Under the pieces are notes generated by a model. That model saw only the letters and a list, made by a program, of their open reading frames with translations, was not told the DNA's origin and ran no database searches. Positions 52,994 through 61,881 of a stretch of 64,000 nucleotides of DNA are shown here, one piece after another (the first letter of the stretch is position 1; every line of letters begins with the position of its first letter). The translations under genes and the position numbers were made by a program. This DNA is from Eubacterium ramulus ATCC 29099 (GTDB lineage Bacteria; Bacillota; Clostridia; Lachnospirales; Lachnospiraceae), in assembly GCF_000469345.1 (NCBI RefSeq), contig NZ_KI271135.1, positions 40,304 to 104,303 of the forward strand, in the 5' to 3' direction.

Positions 52994-53203
52994 AACGTTT
53001 CCTCCCCGTTATTTACATACATTCTCGAAATCTTTTAAACAAAGATTCGAAAACCCATTTACAGATATCCGTAGTAAAAAGATTGTGATTTATCTCTTAT
53101 ATATATAATAACGGAAAAAGCCTGTCGTTTACTACAGAATTTTCCATTTTCATAATATTTTTTTACAAAAGATGTTATCCTAAAACACAAAATAGGTAAA
53201 AAC

Positions 53204-53243
53204 GAAAAAAATACCTTGTCCATTCAAAACCATAGACAAGGTA
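53204..53243 (-). terminator. Terminator after the HEPN-like gene
   Basis: TACCTTGTC (53212-53220) and GACAAGGTA (53235-53243) form the stem; on the minus strand it is followed by ATTTTTTT. Confidence 0.75.
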
Positions 53244-53286
53244 CTAAAATGTCATAAAAATATATCGATATATCTCTGAGAAAAAT

Positions 53287-53775
53287 TTATAATATGACTT
53301 TAAAAAACAGGAATATAACTATCACTGCAATTATAGTGCCCCAAACGAACACTCCACACCTGTGAGATTCCTGTGAAAATCTACTGTGCTTTCCTTTTTG
53401 TTGTGAATCGTCACACTGCCGCGATGCCGATTTCCCCCCTGATGATGAATGAGTCTTTCTGTTTGACCTGATTGTTTTTCGATATAAAGCCAGCGGATCA
53501 CTTGTAGACATCATCCGAGTATAAAAATTATTTATCCATTGTATATCATCACGGTTACACATGTTTGTTTCCGTACATCCCGGTTCATGCACAATTTGAT
53601 TTCTCACCCAACGATAATGTTTTAATTGCTTCAAATCCTCATTCCAACTTTTAACATAACACGAACCAACAGGTGTATTAATCATTTCATCAATATATAA
53701 TGAGACACCATGCTTATCGCCGTACATCTCATTGCATAATTTTTCAAGCTTCTTATAAGAATCAATAAAATTCAT
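53287..53775 (-). CDS. HEPN-like, C-terminally anchored protein of unknown function
   Basis: A 162-residue protein I do not recognise. The N-terminal ~100 residues are helical and contain RWVRNQIVHEPG, where RNQIVH fits the R-x4-H signature of HEPN RNases and related domains. A low-complexity Arg/Ser/His linker follows, then one hydrophobic segment at the very C-terminus (about 143-162), suggesting a tail anchor with the domain in the cytoplasm. GGAG sits 6 bases before ATG 53775. No antitoxin-like gene adjoins it; the neighbours are the sigma unit and an alcohol dehydrogenase. Confidence 0.6.
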   Translation of the reverse strand: MNFIDSYKKLEKLCNEMYGDKHGVSLYIDEMINTPVGSCYVKSWNEDLKQLKHYRWVRNQIVHEPGCTETNMCNRDDIQWINNFYTRMMSTSDPLALYRKTIRSNRKTHSSSGGKSASRQCDDSQQKGKHSRFSQESHRCGVFVWGTIIAVIVIFLFFKVIL

Positions 53776-53800
53776 CATTTACTCCGTACTAACTGAGTTT

Positions 53801-54985
53801 TTAGACATCATACGCCATACGGAACACTTCCAATATGTCATCGTATGCCAGTTCTTTGTAACCGATCAGTGTACGTGTTTTCCCTCTGGAGCACTTAAAC
53901 GCCAGCATCTCCAAATCTGTTTCTTTCACACCAAGCATTTTCAAATTTGTTGGCATTCCAATAGATGCATAAAATGCTTCCTGCATGTTAATGGCCGTCT
54001 CAATGGTTTTCTCCGGGTGTTCAAAATCCACATCTACATTCCATACATTCTGTGCATACTGTAACCAGCGGTTGATGTTTGCCTTGTATACATAACGTGC
54101 CCAACTGCACCAGAGTGCTGCCAAGCCAGCTCCGTGTGCCACCTGTGTATACATTCCGGAAACCTCATGCTCTAATTGGTGAACAACAAGCTGAGTCTTT
54201 CGTCCACATCCTGTCAGACCATTATGAGCCAGTGAAGATGCCCACATCATATTTGCACGCGCTTCATAATTTTCCGGATCTGCCAGACAGTCTTTTCCGG
54301 CTTTCATCACATTTTTGATCACTGCTTCTGCAATGGCATCCGTCAGATAAGTATCTTCGCCCGGGCAGAAATAACGCTCAATCGTATGCATTGCAATATC
54401 CACGATACCGCAGGCGGTCTGATATGGACTTACCGTATAGGTCAGTTCCGGATTTTCAACAGCAAAATCCATACGGTTGCAGCTGCATCCATAGCCTCGT
54501 TTTTCGTTTGTTTCCGTATTTGTAATAACACAGGAATTGGACATTTCAGAACCGGCTGCTGCCAGTGTCAGGATTGCTCCCTTATGTAATGTTTTCTGTG
54601 GTACACATTTTCCCAGCGAAAAATCCCACACGTCAATATCCGGATTTGCCACACCGTTTGCAATATCTTTAGAAGAATCCAGTACAGAACCACCACCAAC
54701 GGCTAATACAAAATCAACGCCTTCCCGCTGACAGAGTGCGATTCCTTCCCTCACCAGCTTCAGTTCCGGATTGGCTGTCACACCGCCAAGTTCCACATAA
54801 GCGATGCCTTCTGCTTCCAACGCTTTTTCCACGCGGTCCAACAGTCCGCTTTTTCTGGCAGACTGACCGCCAAAATGAACCAGCACTTTCTTCGGTGTAA
54901 ATCCGGCAATGATTTTTCCTACGTTTTGTTCTTCACCTTTTCCAAAATAAACTTTCGTGGGTGTTTCATATACAAAGTTTTCCAT
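53801..54985 (-). CDS. Iron-containing alcohol dehydrogenase, butanol dehydrogenase-like
   Basis: A 394-residue group III alcohol dehydrogenase. GGGSVLDSSKDIANG is the NAD(P)-binding loop near 98-112, AAAGSEMSNSCVI follows, and the metal-binding His residues are in HTIERYF and HNGLTGCGRKTQLVVHQLEH. This type (BdhA/YqhD/YugJ) reduces short-chain aldehydes using NAD(P)H as an electron sink in fermentation. It is a single gene; a copy of repeat G lies upstream. The precise aldehyde is not determined. Confidence 0.92.
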   Translation of the reverse strand: MENFVYETPTKVYFGKGEEQNVGKIIAGFTPKKVLVHFGGQSARKSGLLDRVEKALEAEGIAYVELGGVTANPELKLVREGIALCQREGVDFVLAVGGGSVLDSSKDIANGVANPDIDVWDFSLGKCVPQKTLHKGAILTLAAAGSEMSNSCVITNTETNEKRGYGCSCNRMDFAVENPELTYTVSPYQTACGIVDIAMHTIERYFCPGEDTYLTDAIAEAVIKNVMKAGKDCLADPENYEARANMMWASSLAHNGLTGCGRKTQLVVHQLEHEVSGMYTQVAHGAGLAALWCSWARYVYKANINRWLQYAQNVWNVDVDFEHPEKTIETAINMQEAFYASIGMPTNLKMLGVKETDLEMLAFKCSRGKTRTLIGYKELAYDDILEVFRMAYDV

Positions 54986-55108
54986 ACCATTCTACCTCCA
55001 GCAAACATTTACTTGTGTTGCTACTACTTTATAACAATCCGTAAAAATGTTCAACCAATCCTTCGATATTCTATATACTTTCACTTAAGCATGCTCCATA
55101 CTGTTTGT

Positions 55109-55135
55109 AAAGCGGACATTCGCAATCTGCTTTCG
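55109..55135. repeat. Short dispersed repeat G, copy 2
   Basis: AAAGCGGACATTCGCAATC is shared exactly with the copy at 37768-37794. Here the right hairpin arm (TGCTTTCGC) has partly decayed. It sits between the alcohol dehydrogenase and the EIIC gene. Confidence 0.5.
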
Positions 55136-55171
55136 CTACTTGCTCATTCCCATTTTTCAGATTCTTTGATT

Positions 55172-56209
55172 TTATACTTCCAGTTTCATGTCACCGTCTT
55201 TAATCCATCCGGCTTTTCTCATTCCTTCTGAGAAGATCAGTGTCACAACTGCCGGCAAAACAAAATGCATAATGATGATCTGAATCAGTGCCACTTTAGA
55301 AGACATGCCTGTTTCAAGCATTGCTCCATAAGCTGCGATCTGTCCGACAAAACCTGCGGAACCCATTCCAGATCCGATTGGTGTACTTACCATATGTAAA
55401 ACTGCAGATGCAATCGGTCCTAAAATCGCACTGGAAATGATTGGTGGAAGCCAGATCAACGGTCTTCGCAAAATATTTGGCACCTGAAGCATGGATGTTC
55501 CGATTCCCTGCGCAATAAAACCGCCAAATTTGTTTTCCCGATAACTTGCTACCGCAAAACCTACCATCTGACAACAACATCCAATCGTCGCTGCACCTGC
55601 TGCAAGCCCTGTCAGTCCCATGGAAACACCAAGTGCAGCAGAACTGATCGGTAAGGTCAGAATCATTCCCATAAGAACGGATACTGCGATACCTCCAAGA
55701 ATCGGAGATGCCTCTACGTTAATATTTACAAGGTTTCCAAGCCATTTCATAAAATTAGAAATCGGCGGTCCTACAATAAATCCTGCTGCCGCGCCGGTAC
55801 AGATAGATACCAATGGCGTCAAAATAATATCAATTTTTGTTCTTCCTGCAACCAGCCTGCCGCACTCAATGCCGATCAGAGCTGCCACAAAAGCTCCCAG
55901 AGGCTCTCCTGCTTTTCCCAATGCAAAACTTTCCATTCCCAGTGCCGGAAACGCTCCGATCATACCGGCTACCGCAGCTGAAACTGTTACAAGCGGTCCC
56001 TGTTTAAACTTTGCAGCGACACCGACACCAATACCTGCTCCGGTCACTGTTTTTGCCACACTGGAAACCGCAATCAGATAAGTTCCAATCTCATTTCCAA
56101 CTAAAGTTCCAATCTGTCCAATGATTGTTCCGATGATCAATGTAGAAAAAAGCCCAAGTGCCATTCCACTCAAACCATCAATAAAAATGTGATTTAGTAT
56201 CTTTTTCAT
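55172..56209 (-). CDS. PTS EIIC-like membrane transporter
   Basis: A 345-residue protein with about 9-10 hydrophobic segments, of the EIIC type found in PF13303-like proteins (GMALGLFSTLIIGTIIGQIG, GAGIGVGVAAKFKQGP, ATIGCCCQMVGFAVASYREN, GPIASAVLHM). No EIIA, EIIB or HPr domains are fused and none are encoded nearby, so it may transport without phosphorylation or use distant partners. ATG 56209 has AAAGGAG nine bases upstream; a longer start at 56233 includes that site. The substrate is unknown. Confidence 0.78.
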   Translation of the reverse strand: MKKILNHIFIDGLSGMALGLFSTLIIGTIIGQIGTLVGNEIGTYLIAVSSVAKTVTGAGIGVGVAAKFKQGPLVTVSAAVAGMIGAFPALGMESFALGKAGEPLGAFVAALIGIECGRLVAGRTKIDIILTPLVSICTGAAAGFIVGPPISNFMKWLGNLVNINVEASPILGGIAVSVLMGMILTLPISSAALGVSMGLTGLAAGAATIGCCCQMVGFAVASYRENKFGGFIAQGIGTSMLQVPNILRRPLIWLPPIISSAILGPIASAVLHMVSTPIGSGMGSAGFVGQIAAYGAMLETGMSSKVALIQIIIMHFVLPAVVTLIFSEGMRKAGWIKDGDMKLEV

Positions 56210-56315
56210 AAAACTACTCTCCTTTATTCTCATATCGCTATAAGGATATGGTTTTTCATAGGATAGACAAATACACTTAATTTCGTTGTTTTGTCTGTCT
56301 TGTCACTTGTCGTCA

Positions 56316-56321
56316 CATTAT
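56316..56321 (-). promoter_or_regulatory. Extended -10 box for the EIIC gene
   Basis: Minus-strand TGC-TATAAT about 107 bp before the start; the -35 is poor. A palindrome CATATC and GATATG (56232-56251) lies between it and the ribosome binding site. Confidence 0.4.
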
Positions 56322-56410
56322 AGCACAGAGTGTTTAAAAAGAGAAGTCCATCTTTGTCTCTTAGTCTCTTATTTTCCCCGCAATTTCTTCTTGTTTTTTA
56401 ATCAGCAGGC

Positions 56411-57733
56411 TTACTTTTGGATCGACTGGCGCTTAAAGAAAAATGCCAGCACCATGCATCCTGCCACGATCAGCATCGGTAGCCAAAACAGATTCATGTA
56501 AATGGCACAAATTGCCTCCGGACTTTGCTGCGCCGTCTCTGCCGCATAATGTCCTGCATGGAGCACCACTGAAAATACCACTCCGGCAATGGCAGTCCCG
56601 GCTTTCATCGTGCACATCATAAAGGATGTCATCACCCCCTGCGGACGTTTTCCAGTCAACGCTTCTACTTCATCTATCGTATCCGCACAAATGGCATAAC
56701 ATGGACTGGTTGCCATACTTTTTCCAAGCCCTGCCAATAACATAAAAATGCAGAATAAGATCAGATTTTTCCTAAATGCAAACATAACCACTGTCAACAC
56801 CAGAAAAACACCAAATCCAAACAGCATACAGTTTCTGTTTCCAAGCCAATTCAGCATCTTATCCATAAACAATGCCGCCAAAAGCTGTGTCATTGTATAA
56901 ATCGTGAGAATTAATGTTGCCCTGCTCTCATCCATCAAAATATATTTCGCGTAATACATAATGCTCTGGTTCTGCAGTATCATAACAACCATAACACAGG
57001 CTCCGATCACACAGAGCAAAATCCATGATCGGCTTTTTGCCGCACAGTGCAGAGATTCCTTTAAACTCATACGTGCTTCCCCGTCTGTCTGCACACGTTC
57101 CCGACAGGAAATACTACAATTTCCAAGTAACACCAGATTGATCACACCATAGATTACCGCCACCGGTGCAAAACTGAAACGTCCCTGCACGCCGCACAGT
57201 GCTACCAATGGCAGCGTCAGGAAACTTACCAGCAAACTTCCTGTTCCGCTTCCAAATACTTTAAAACTATTCAGCACACGCCGTTCTTTCACGTCACTGG
57301 TCAGCAACGACAGCAATGTGCCGTAACCAGTGTTGTTGACCGCATACAAGATACAGAATAATAAATAAGTAATAAACGCAAACGTCACCTTCCCGTGTGC
57401 GCTCAGATCCGGTACCATAAAAACCAGAATAACCATAATTGTCAGCGGGATTGTAGTTGCATAAATAAACGGCTTTGCCTTACCACCTTTGAAATGACTG
57501 CCATCAATAGCAACGCCCGTCAGGAAATTCACCAGTGCTTCCAACAATCTTGTCACGCCAAAGATCACGCCCACTGCTGCAATGGAAATTCCTGCGATAT
57601 CTGTATAATAATAGGAAAGGTAAGAACTGACTGCACCAAACGTAATGCAGCTTGCCACATCCCCGCCGCTGTAGCTAAGTTTTTCCCATAAAGATATTTT
57701 ACCAGATTCACTTTTTATGTTTGTAGTTTTCAT
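56411..57733 (-). CDS. MFS transporter of the GPH/MelB group
   Basis: A 440-residue membrane protein with 12 predicted segments. It begins SLWEKLSYSGGDVASCITFG, has a FGVTRLLEALVNFLTGVAID region corresponding to the MelB cation site (the usual FDAxTDP acids are partly lost), and KPFIYATTIPLTI. Probable uptake of a glycoside or similar small molecule. Start 57733 is taken because homologous sequence begins there and GGGGG lies just upstream; in-frame ATGs further up lack a ribosome binding site. It stands alone upstream of the EIIC gene. Confidence 0.78.
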   Translation of the reverse strand: MKTTNIKSESGKISLWEKLSYSGGDVASCITFGAVSSYLSYYYTDIAGISIAAVGVIFGVTRLLEALVNFLTGVAIDGSHFKGGKAKPFIYATTIPLTIMVILVFMVPDLSAHGKVTFAFITYLLFCILYAVNNTGYGTLLSLLTSDVKERRVLNSFKVFGSGTGSLLVSFLTLPLVALCGVQGRFSFAPVAVIYGVINLVLLGNCSISCRERVQTDGEARMSLKESLHCAAKSRSWILLCVIGACVMVVMILQNQSIMYYAKYILMDESRATLILTIYTMTQLLAALFMDKMLNWLGNRNCMLFGFGVFLVLTVVMFAFRKNLILFCIFMLLAGLGKSMATSPCYAICADTIDEVEALTGKRPQGVMTSFMMCTMKAGTAIAGVVFSVVLHAGHYAAETAQQSPEAICAIYMNLFWLPMLIVAGCMVLAFFFKRQSIQK

Positions 57734-58019
57734 TGTCTGCCCCCAACTTGAACTGTTTTCATTCATTAACAATATAAATCTTATAAAAACAAGTTTACTA
57801 CTTTGATAAACAGAAATATAGAAATATTTTTCCCAAATACTGTAAATTTGTATCATTATGTTACACTTTGTTCATTTCATGGATTGAAAGAATGATTGTA
57901 CTTGCAGGAGAATTTATTCGATAGCTTACTGAAAAAAGACATGCCAAAATACAAAATTTTATATCACCATAATAATTATAACGCAAAAATCAGCAGATAT
58001 ACTCTGCTGATTTCAATGA

Positions 58020-58104
58020 TGCAGGAAAAGGGACTTGAACCCTCATGACTGCAATAGTCACACGGACCTGAACCGTGCGCGTCTGCCAATTCCGCCATTC
58101 CTGC
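58020..58104 (-). tRNA. tRNA-Leu (anticodon CAG)
   Basis: 85 nt. Acceptor GCAGGAA pairs with TTCCTGC, the anticodon arm is CACGG-TTCAGGT-CCGTG, the long variable arm typical of leucine has GACT and AGTC arms, and the T-arm carries GTTCAAGTC. CCA is not encoded. It reads CUG codons. Confidence 0.95.
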
Positions 58105-58227
58105 ATATCAATTTGCTTTGCTGCCTCGCAGCTGACAAAGTATATAATACAACAACGCCATTTAAATGTCAACACCTTTTTCGTATTTTTTGAAATATAT
58201 GTTTTTTATATTTTTTTCACAAAACTG

Positions 58228-58256
58228 TTGACATTATGCCCGCCTTTTGGTATCAT
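58228..58256 (+). promoter_or_regulatory. Promoter of the first tRNA-Leu (AAG)
   Basis: Consensus TTGACA (58228-58233) and TATCAT (58251-58256) with 17-bp spacing, ending 34 bp before the tRNA. Confidence 0.8.
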
Positions 58257-58290
58257 TCTTTCTTGTCGGAAACAAATTAATACGACGCAT

Positions 58291-58375
58291 GCGGAAGTGT
58301 CGGAACTGGCAGACGAGCAAGACTAAGGATCTTGTGACTATTGCAGTCGTGTGGGTTCAAGTCCCATCTTCCGCA
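58291..58375 (+). tRNA. tRNA-Leu (anticodon AAG), copy 1
   Basis: 85 nt. Acceptor GCGGAAG pairs with CTTCCGC, the anticodon arm is CAAGA-CTAAGGA-TCTTG, which places AAG at positions 34-36 after the invariant T33, and a long class II variable arm has GACT and AGTC pairing. CCA is not encoded. A34 would need deamination to inosine to read CUC or CUA as well as CUU. Confidence 0.93.
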
Positions 58376-58377
58376 CT

Positions 58378-58411
58378 AAAAGACCTCAAACTTTGGTTGG
58401 GGTCTTTTTTT
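58378..58411 (+). terminator. Terminator after the first tRNA-Leu (AAG)
   Basis: AAAAGACCTCAA pairs with TTGGGGTCTTTT (one G-T pair), followed by a T-run. Confidence 0.8.
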
Positions 58412-58451
58412 GCGGCCGGAGGTAGGAACCCAAGATTCATATCGCCGCTTC

Positions 58452-58691
58452 CTATGCAGCATTAGTACATGGCATCTTCCAATAATCATAGACATCATCA
58501 TACTCGTCATCATAATCACCATCACCAATTTTTTCTGCCTTATATTAATCCCTTAAATCAATAAATATAATTATTTTATTCATCTCATCATATGTATTCC
58601 AATGTTCTTTTTTTATATTAATTCCCGTATAATTGAATAATTCTTTTATCATTTCCATGATTTTATCACTGGAAAATCCTGTCAGTTTCAA
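58452..58691 (-). pseudogene. Relic of a small acidic protein gene
   Basis: On the minus strand one frame reads KLTGFSSDKIMEMIKELF and onward to IIIFIDLRD from a TTG at 58691 to TAA (58545-58547). The same frame then resumes for about 30 codons with an acidic, Tyr-rich segment (GDGDYDDEYDDVYDYW) ending at TAG (58452-58454). The protein-like composition on both sides of a single in-frame stop suggests a gene interrupted by a nonsense change and truncated at its start. I do not recognise the family. Confidence 0.4.
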
Positions 58692-58956
58692 TTACTTTTA
58701 CAGTCAGCATAACATATCCGAGTGTTTTTTGTGATTATTTTACATTTTCAATGTATTTTTTGCCATTTTTTTCGCATTTGGCACAAATATATTTTCTTTT
58801 TATTTACTTCAACAACATCAATGAATGATATGGTAAAAAAACTCTCAGGAAGCTCTCTTCTACCATATTTATATTTTTTCTTGAATGTATTTCATCAATC
58901 ATGTATATTATAATAGTTTGATTATCAAATTTTTTATACAGAAAGGTTTTATACAC

Positions 58957-59946
58957 ATGAATATATTGAAGAAGAAAAAACTAAGCGTCAAAAAAGTTAT
59001 ATTAACACTTGTAGCAGTTCTCATTGCTCTGCTCGTTCTCATCTCACTCTTTGCCGGAAATTATCTTGTGAATTATTCCATTGGTCGTTCCGGTGACGGT
59101 GGAAACAGAACCGTTGCCCTGGAAATTCCGGAAACAGCCGATGATACAGAACGTACAATCGCAGAAGGCAAAATTGCTCAGCAGGAAGCAAACGAAGCTT
59201 TTCTTGCTGAAAATCCGGGACAGACGGTTGAAATCACAACTGAAGATAATATTCACTGCAATGGTGTTTATTATCCAAATGGCGAATCCCATGATTGGGT
59301 AATTGCCCTGCATGGCTACCGCGGCGATCATCTCGGTGCAACCAGCCTGGCTCAGCACTACTATGCTCACAATTATCAGGTATTGACACCGGATCTGCGT
59401 GCCTGTGGAGATACAGATGGCAATTACCTTGGCATGGGCTGGCTCGACCGAAAGGATATCCTTTCCTGGATTGACTGGATCGTCGCTCAGGATTCCGATG
59501 CCAGAATCGTTATTCAAGGTATTTCCATGGGTGCTGCCACAACCATGATGACAGCTGGTGAAGATACCCCGGATCAGGTAGTTGCCTTTATAGAAGACTG
59601 CGGTTATACCAGCGTGTGGGATATTTTTTCCAGTGAATTGAAACTTCGTTTTGGTATGCCGGAATTTCCGCTGATGTACACTGCCAACCTGTTTGCCATA
59701 GCAAAAGCCGGTTACTCTTTCAAAGAAGCATCTGCTCTAAATCAGGTAAAAAACTGCAAAAAGCCGATGTTGTTCATTCATGGTACCGCAGACGATTTCA
59801 TTCCATATGAAATGATGGATATTTTATATCAGGCAAAACCTGGTAATAACAAAGAAAAAATCACGGCCCCAGGTGCAGGTCACGGAGAAGCAATGTATCT
59901 ACTGGGCGAGGAATACTGGGATGATGTCTTTACTTTCTTAGAGTGA
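58957..59946 (+). CDS. Membrane-anchored alpha/beta hydrolase
   Basis: A 329-residue S33-like hydrolase. A basic start is followed by one membrane segment (about 12-35), placing the rest outside the cell or at the membrane face. VIALHGYRGDH near 116 is the oxyanion region, IQGISMGAATTM near 188 carries the nucleophile Ser, DD in IHGTADDFIP near 275 holds the acid, and APGAGHGEAM near 305 the His. AAAGG lies 10 bases before ATG 58957. It lies between the two near-identical tRNA-Leu genes, with its own transcription. Substrate unknown. Confidence 0.85.
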   Translation: MNILKKKKLSVKKVILTLVAVLIALLVLISLFAGNYLVNYSIGRSGDGGNRTVALEIPETADDTERTIAEGKIAQQEANEAFLAENPGQTVEITTEDNIHCNGVYYPNGESHDWVIALHGYRGDHLGATSLAQHYYAHNYQVLTPDLRACGDTDGNYLGMGWLDRKDILSWIDWIVAQDSDARIVIQGISMGAATTMMTAGEDTPDQVVAFIEDCGYTSVWDIFSSELKLRFGMPEFPLMYTANLFAIAKAGYSFKEASALNQVKNCKKPMLFIHGTADDFIPYEMMDILYQAKPGNNKEKITAPGAGHGEAMYLLGEEYWDDVFTFLE

Positions 59947-60079
59947 ACTACATCGGAAGTCAAATCACCTGTGGCCACTTACTAACCTAATTCGGATTAC
60001 AAAATTGCCTCGTTTCAGCTTCAGCAGTATTACGTATGATCAGTGGTATATTTTATTAGATTATTTTCAAAAATATAGC

Positions 60080-60108
60080 TTGACATTTTATACTTATTTT
60101 GTTATTAT
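60080..60108 (+). promoter_or_regulatory. Promoter of the second tRNA-Leu (AAG)
   Basis: TTGACA (60080-60085) and TATTAT (60103-60108) with 17-bp spacing. The promoter sequence between boxes differs from that of copy 1. Confidence 0.8.
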
Positions 60109-60144
60109 AATCAAGTCGTTTGAAACAACTACATAATGACAAAT

Positions 60145-60229
60145 GCGGAAGTGTCGGAACTGGCAGACGAGCAAGACTAAGGATCTTGTGATTATTGCAA
60201 TCGTGTGGGTTCAAGTCCCATCTTCCGCA
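60145..60229 (+). tRNA. tRNA-Leu (anticodon AAG), copy 2
   Basis: 85 nt, identical to copy 1 except for the variable arm, where GACT/AGTC is GATT/AATC, a compensated base-pair change. Anticodon AAG; no encoded CCA. Confidence 0.93.
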
Positions 60230-60230
60230 T

Positions 60231-60263
60231 TAAAAAAACCTCAACATAATGTTGAGGTTTTTT
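60231..60263 (+). terminator. Terminator after the second tRNA-Leu (AAG)
   Basis: AAAAAAACCTCAACAT pairs with ATGTTGAGGTTTTTT across a minimal loop. It can also end pepD transcripts from the opposite side. Confidence 0.85.
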
Positions 60264-60349
60264 ATGTTTTTAAAAGTAAATAACAAAACAAGCACTTCTA
60301 TAACAAAAAATATCTGATCATCCATTCACTACTTTACATCAGCCATAAA

Positions 60350-61798
60350 TTATGTTAACTTTTCCAGCACCGCCAGCGTCAGTTCCCAGTTGCGCTTCAC
60401 AGATTCGATATTCAGCCGTTCTCTCGTTGTATGAATATCGTTTATCTGCGGACCGTAGGAAATACAGTCAAGCCCCGGCATTTTTTCGCAGAAGATACCA
60501 CACTCCACACCGGCATGGATTGCTGCTGTTTCTGGCTTTTTGCCTGTGATTTCTTCATAAGTCTCAATCATCAGCGGACGGATTTTGGAATTCGGCTGAT
60601 ACTCCCAGGCCGGATATACGCCAGAAATTCTGCAGTAGCCGTCAACGCTTCCTGTCAGATGCTGCATCTGCTTCATCAACCATTCTTTTTCACTTGTAAC
60701 GCTGCTCCGCACGGAAAATGTCATGGAAATTTCGTCTTCTGTCTGTGCCAGGATTCCCATATTCAGGGATGTCTGTACACTGTCCGGAACTTCCGGAATG
60801 CGCTTCTGTACGCCATTCGGCAAATGGGTCAGCAAAAACATCAGTTTCTGTGCAATCTCCCCGGTAAGTACCTCAGTCTCTCCACAACATTCTTTTTCCA
60901 CATAGATATGCATCTGTGGATCCGTAAAATGATGCTCCCTTTTTAACATTATCTCAAATGTCTGTACCGCATCCTCAAAAGATGCCGTCTTCTCTTCCGG
61001 TACAACCAACCGAGCAGTGCACTGTTTTGCAATCGCATTATCCTTCTCTCCACCACTGACCGACACTATAGAAAATCCAATTTCATCCATGCATTCTGCC
61101 AGAAACCTGCCGAAGATTTTATTTGCATTAGCGCGCTCACGGCTGATCTCCATACCGGAATGACCACCCATCAGCCCCTCTGTATGCCATACATATTGCT
61201 GACCGTACACCGTTTCCTTCTTCACCGGAAGGCAGCATGCTACTGTAGCTGCACCAGCACAGCCGATCAGAAAGATACCATCATCCTCAGAATCGATATT
61301 CATCAGAATTTTCCCTTTCAGATCAGACGTATCCAGAGCTGTTGCTCCAACCAGCCCGACTTCCTCACCGACCGTAAATACTACCTCCAGAGCCGGATGT
61401 GGAATATCATCTGCTGCCAGAATGGCCAGCGCATAGGCTACTGCAATACCATCATCACCTCCCAGTGAGCTTCCTTTTGCCTGTATCCACGCTCCGTCAA
61501 CCTCCGGAATCAGCCCATCTTTCTCCAAATCGAGTGGACAATCCGCATCTTTAACTGCTACCATATCCATATGCCCCTGCAAAATGACCGTGTCTGCCTG
61601 CTCATATCCCGAAGTGGCATCTTTCCATATAACGACGTTACCACATTCTTCCTGCCGATAGTTCAACCCGTGCTCTTTTGCAAAGTTCACGCAATAATCA
61701 CTGATTTTCTGTGTATTTCCCGATCCATGTGGGATGCTGCAGATATCTTCAAAATAATAAAATACTTCCTTTGGCTCCAGATTTTCAAATACACGCAT
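60350..61798 (-). CDS. pepD: Aminoacyl-histidine dipeptidase (peptidase D)
   Basis: A 482-residue M20 family metallopeptidase. VILQGHMDMVAVKD near 75 gives the first metal His and Asp, GGDDGIAVAYALAIL near 115 the bridging Asp, TVGEEVGLVGA near 145 the catalytic Glu, and AAIHAGVECGIF near 430 a late ligand. It hydrolyses Xaa-His and other dipeptides in the cytosol. ATG 61798 with AAGGA six bases upstream is preferred to the ATG two codons earlier. It follows an NSS transporter by about 80 bp, suggesting peptide and amino acid use. Confidence 0.93.
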   Translation of the reverse strand: MRVFENLEPKEVFYYFEDICSIPHGSGNTQKISDYCVNFAKEHGLNYRQEECGNVVIWKDATSGYEQADTVILQGHMDMVAVKDADCPLDLEKDGLIPEVDGAWIQAKGSSLGGDDGIAVAYALAILAADDIPHPALEVVFTVGEEVGLVGATALDTSDLKGKILMNIDSEDDGIFLIGCAGAATVACCLPVKKETVYGQQYVWHTEGLMGGHSGMEISRERANANKIFGRFLAECMDEIGFSIVSVSGGEKDNAIAKQCTARLVVPEEKTASFEDAVQTFEIMLKREHHFTDPQMHIYVEKECCGETEVLTGEIAQKLMFLLTHLPNGVQKRIPEVPDSVQTSLNMGILAQTEDEISMTFSVRSSVTSEKEWLMKQMQHLTGSVDGYCRISGVYPAWEYQPNSKIRPLMIETYEEITGKKPETAAIHAGVECGIFCEKMPGLDCISYGPQINDIHTTRERLNIESVKRNWELTLAVLEKLT

Positions 61799-61830
61799 CT
61801 TCATTCCTTCTTTCTACTATCAAAATAAGT

Positions 61831-61861
61831 CAGAGCCATGCAAAAAACTGTCATGACTCTG
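61831..61861 (-). terminator. Weak hairpin between the NSS and pepD genes
   Basis: CAGAG-CATG and CATG-CTCTG with one mismatch, followed on the minus strand by ACTTATTTTG. It could partially separate the two genes. Confidence 0.4.
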
Positions 61862-61881
61862 AATGGTATACATTTATGTGT

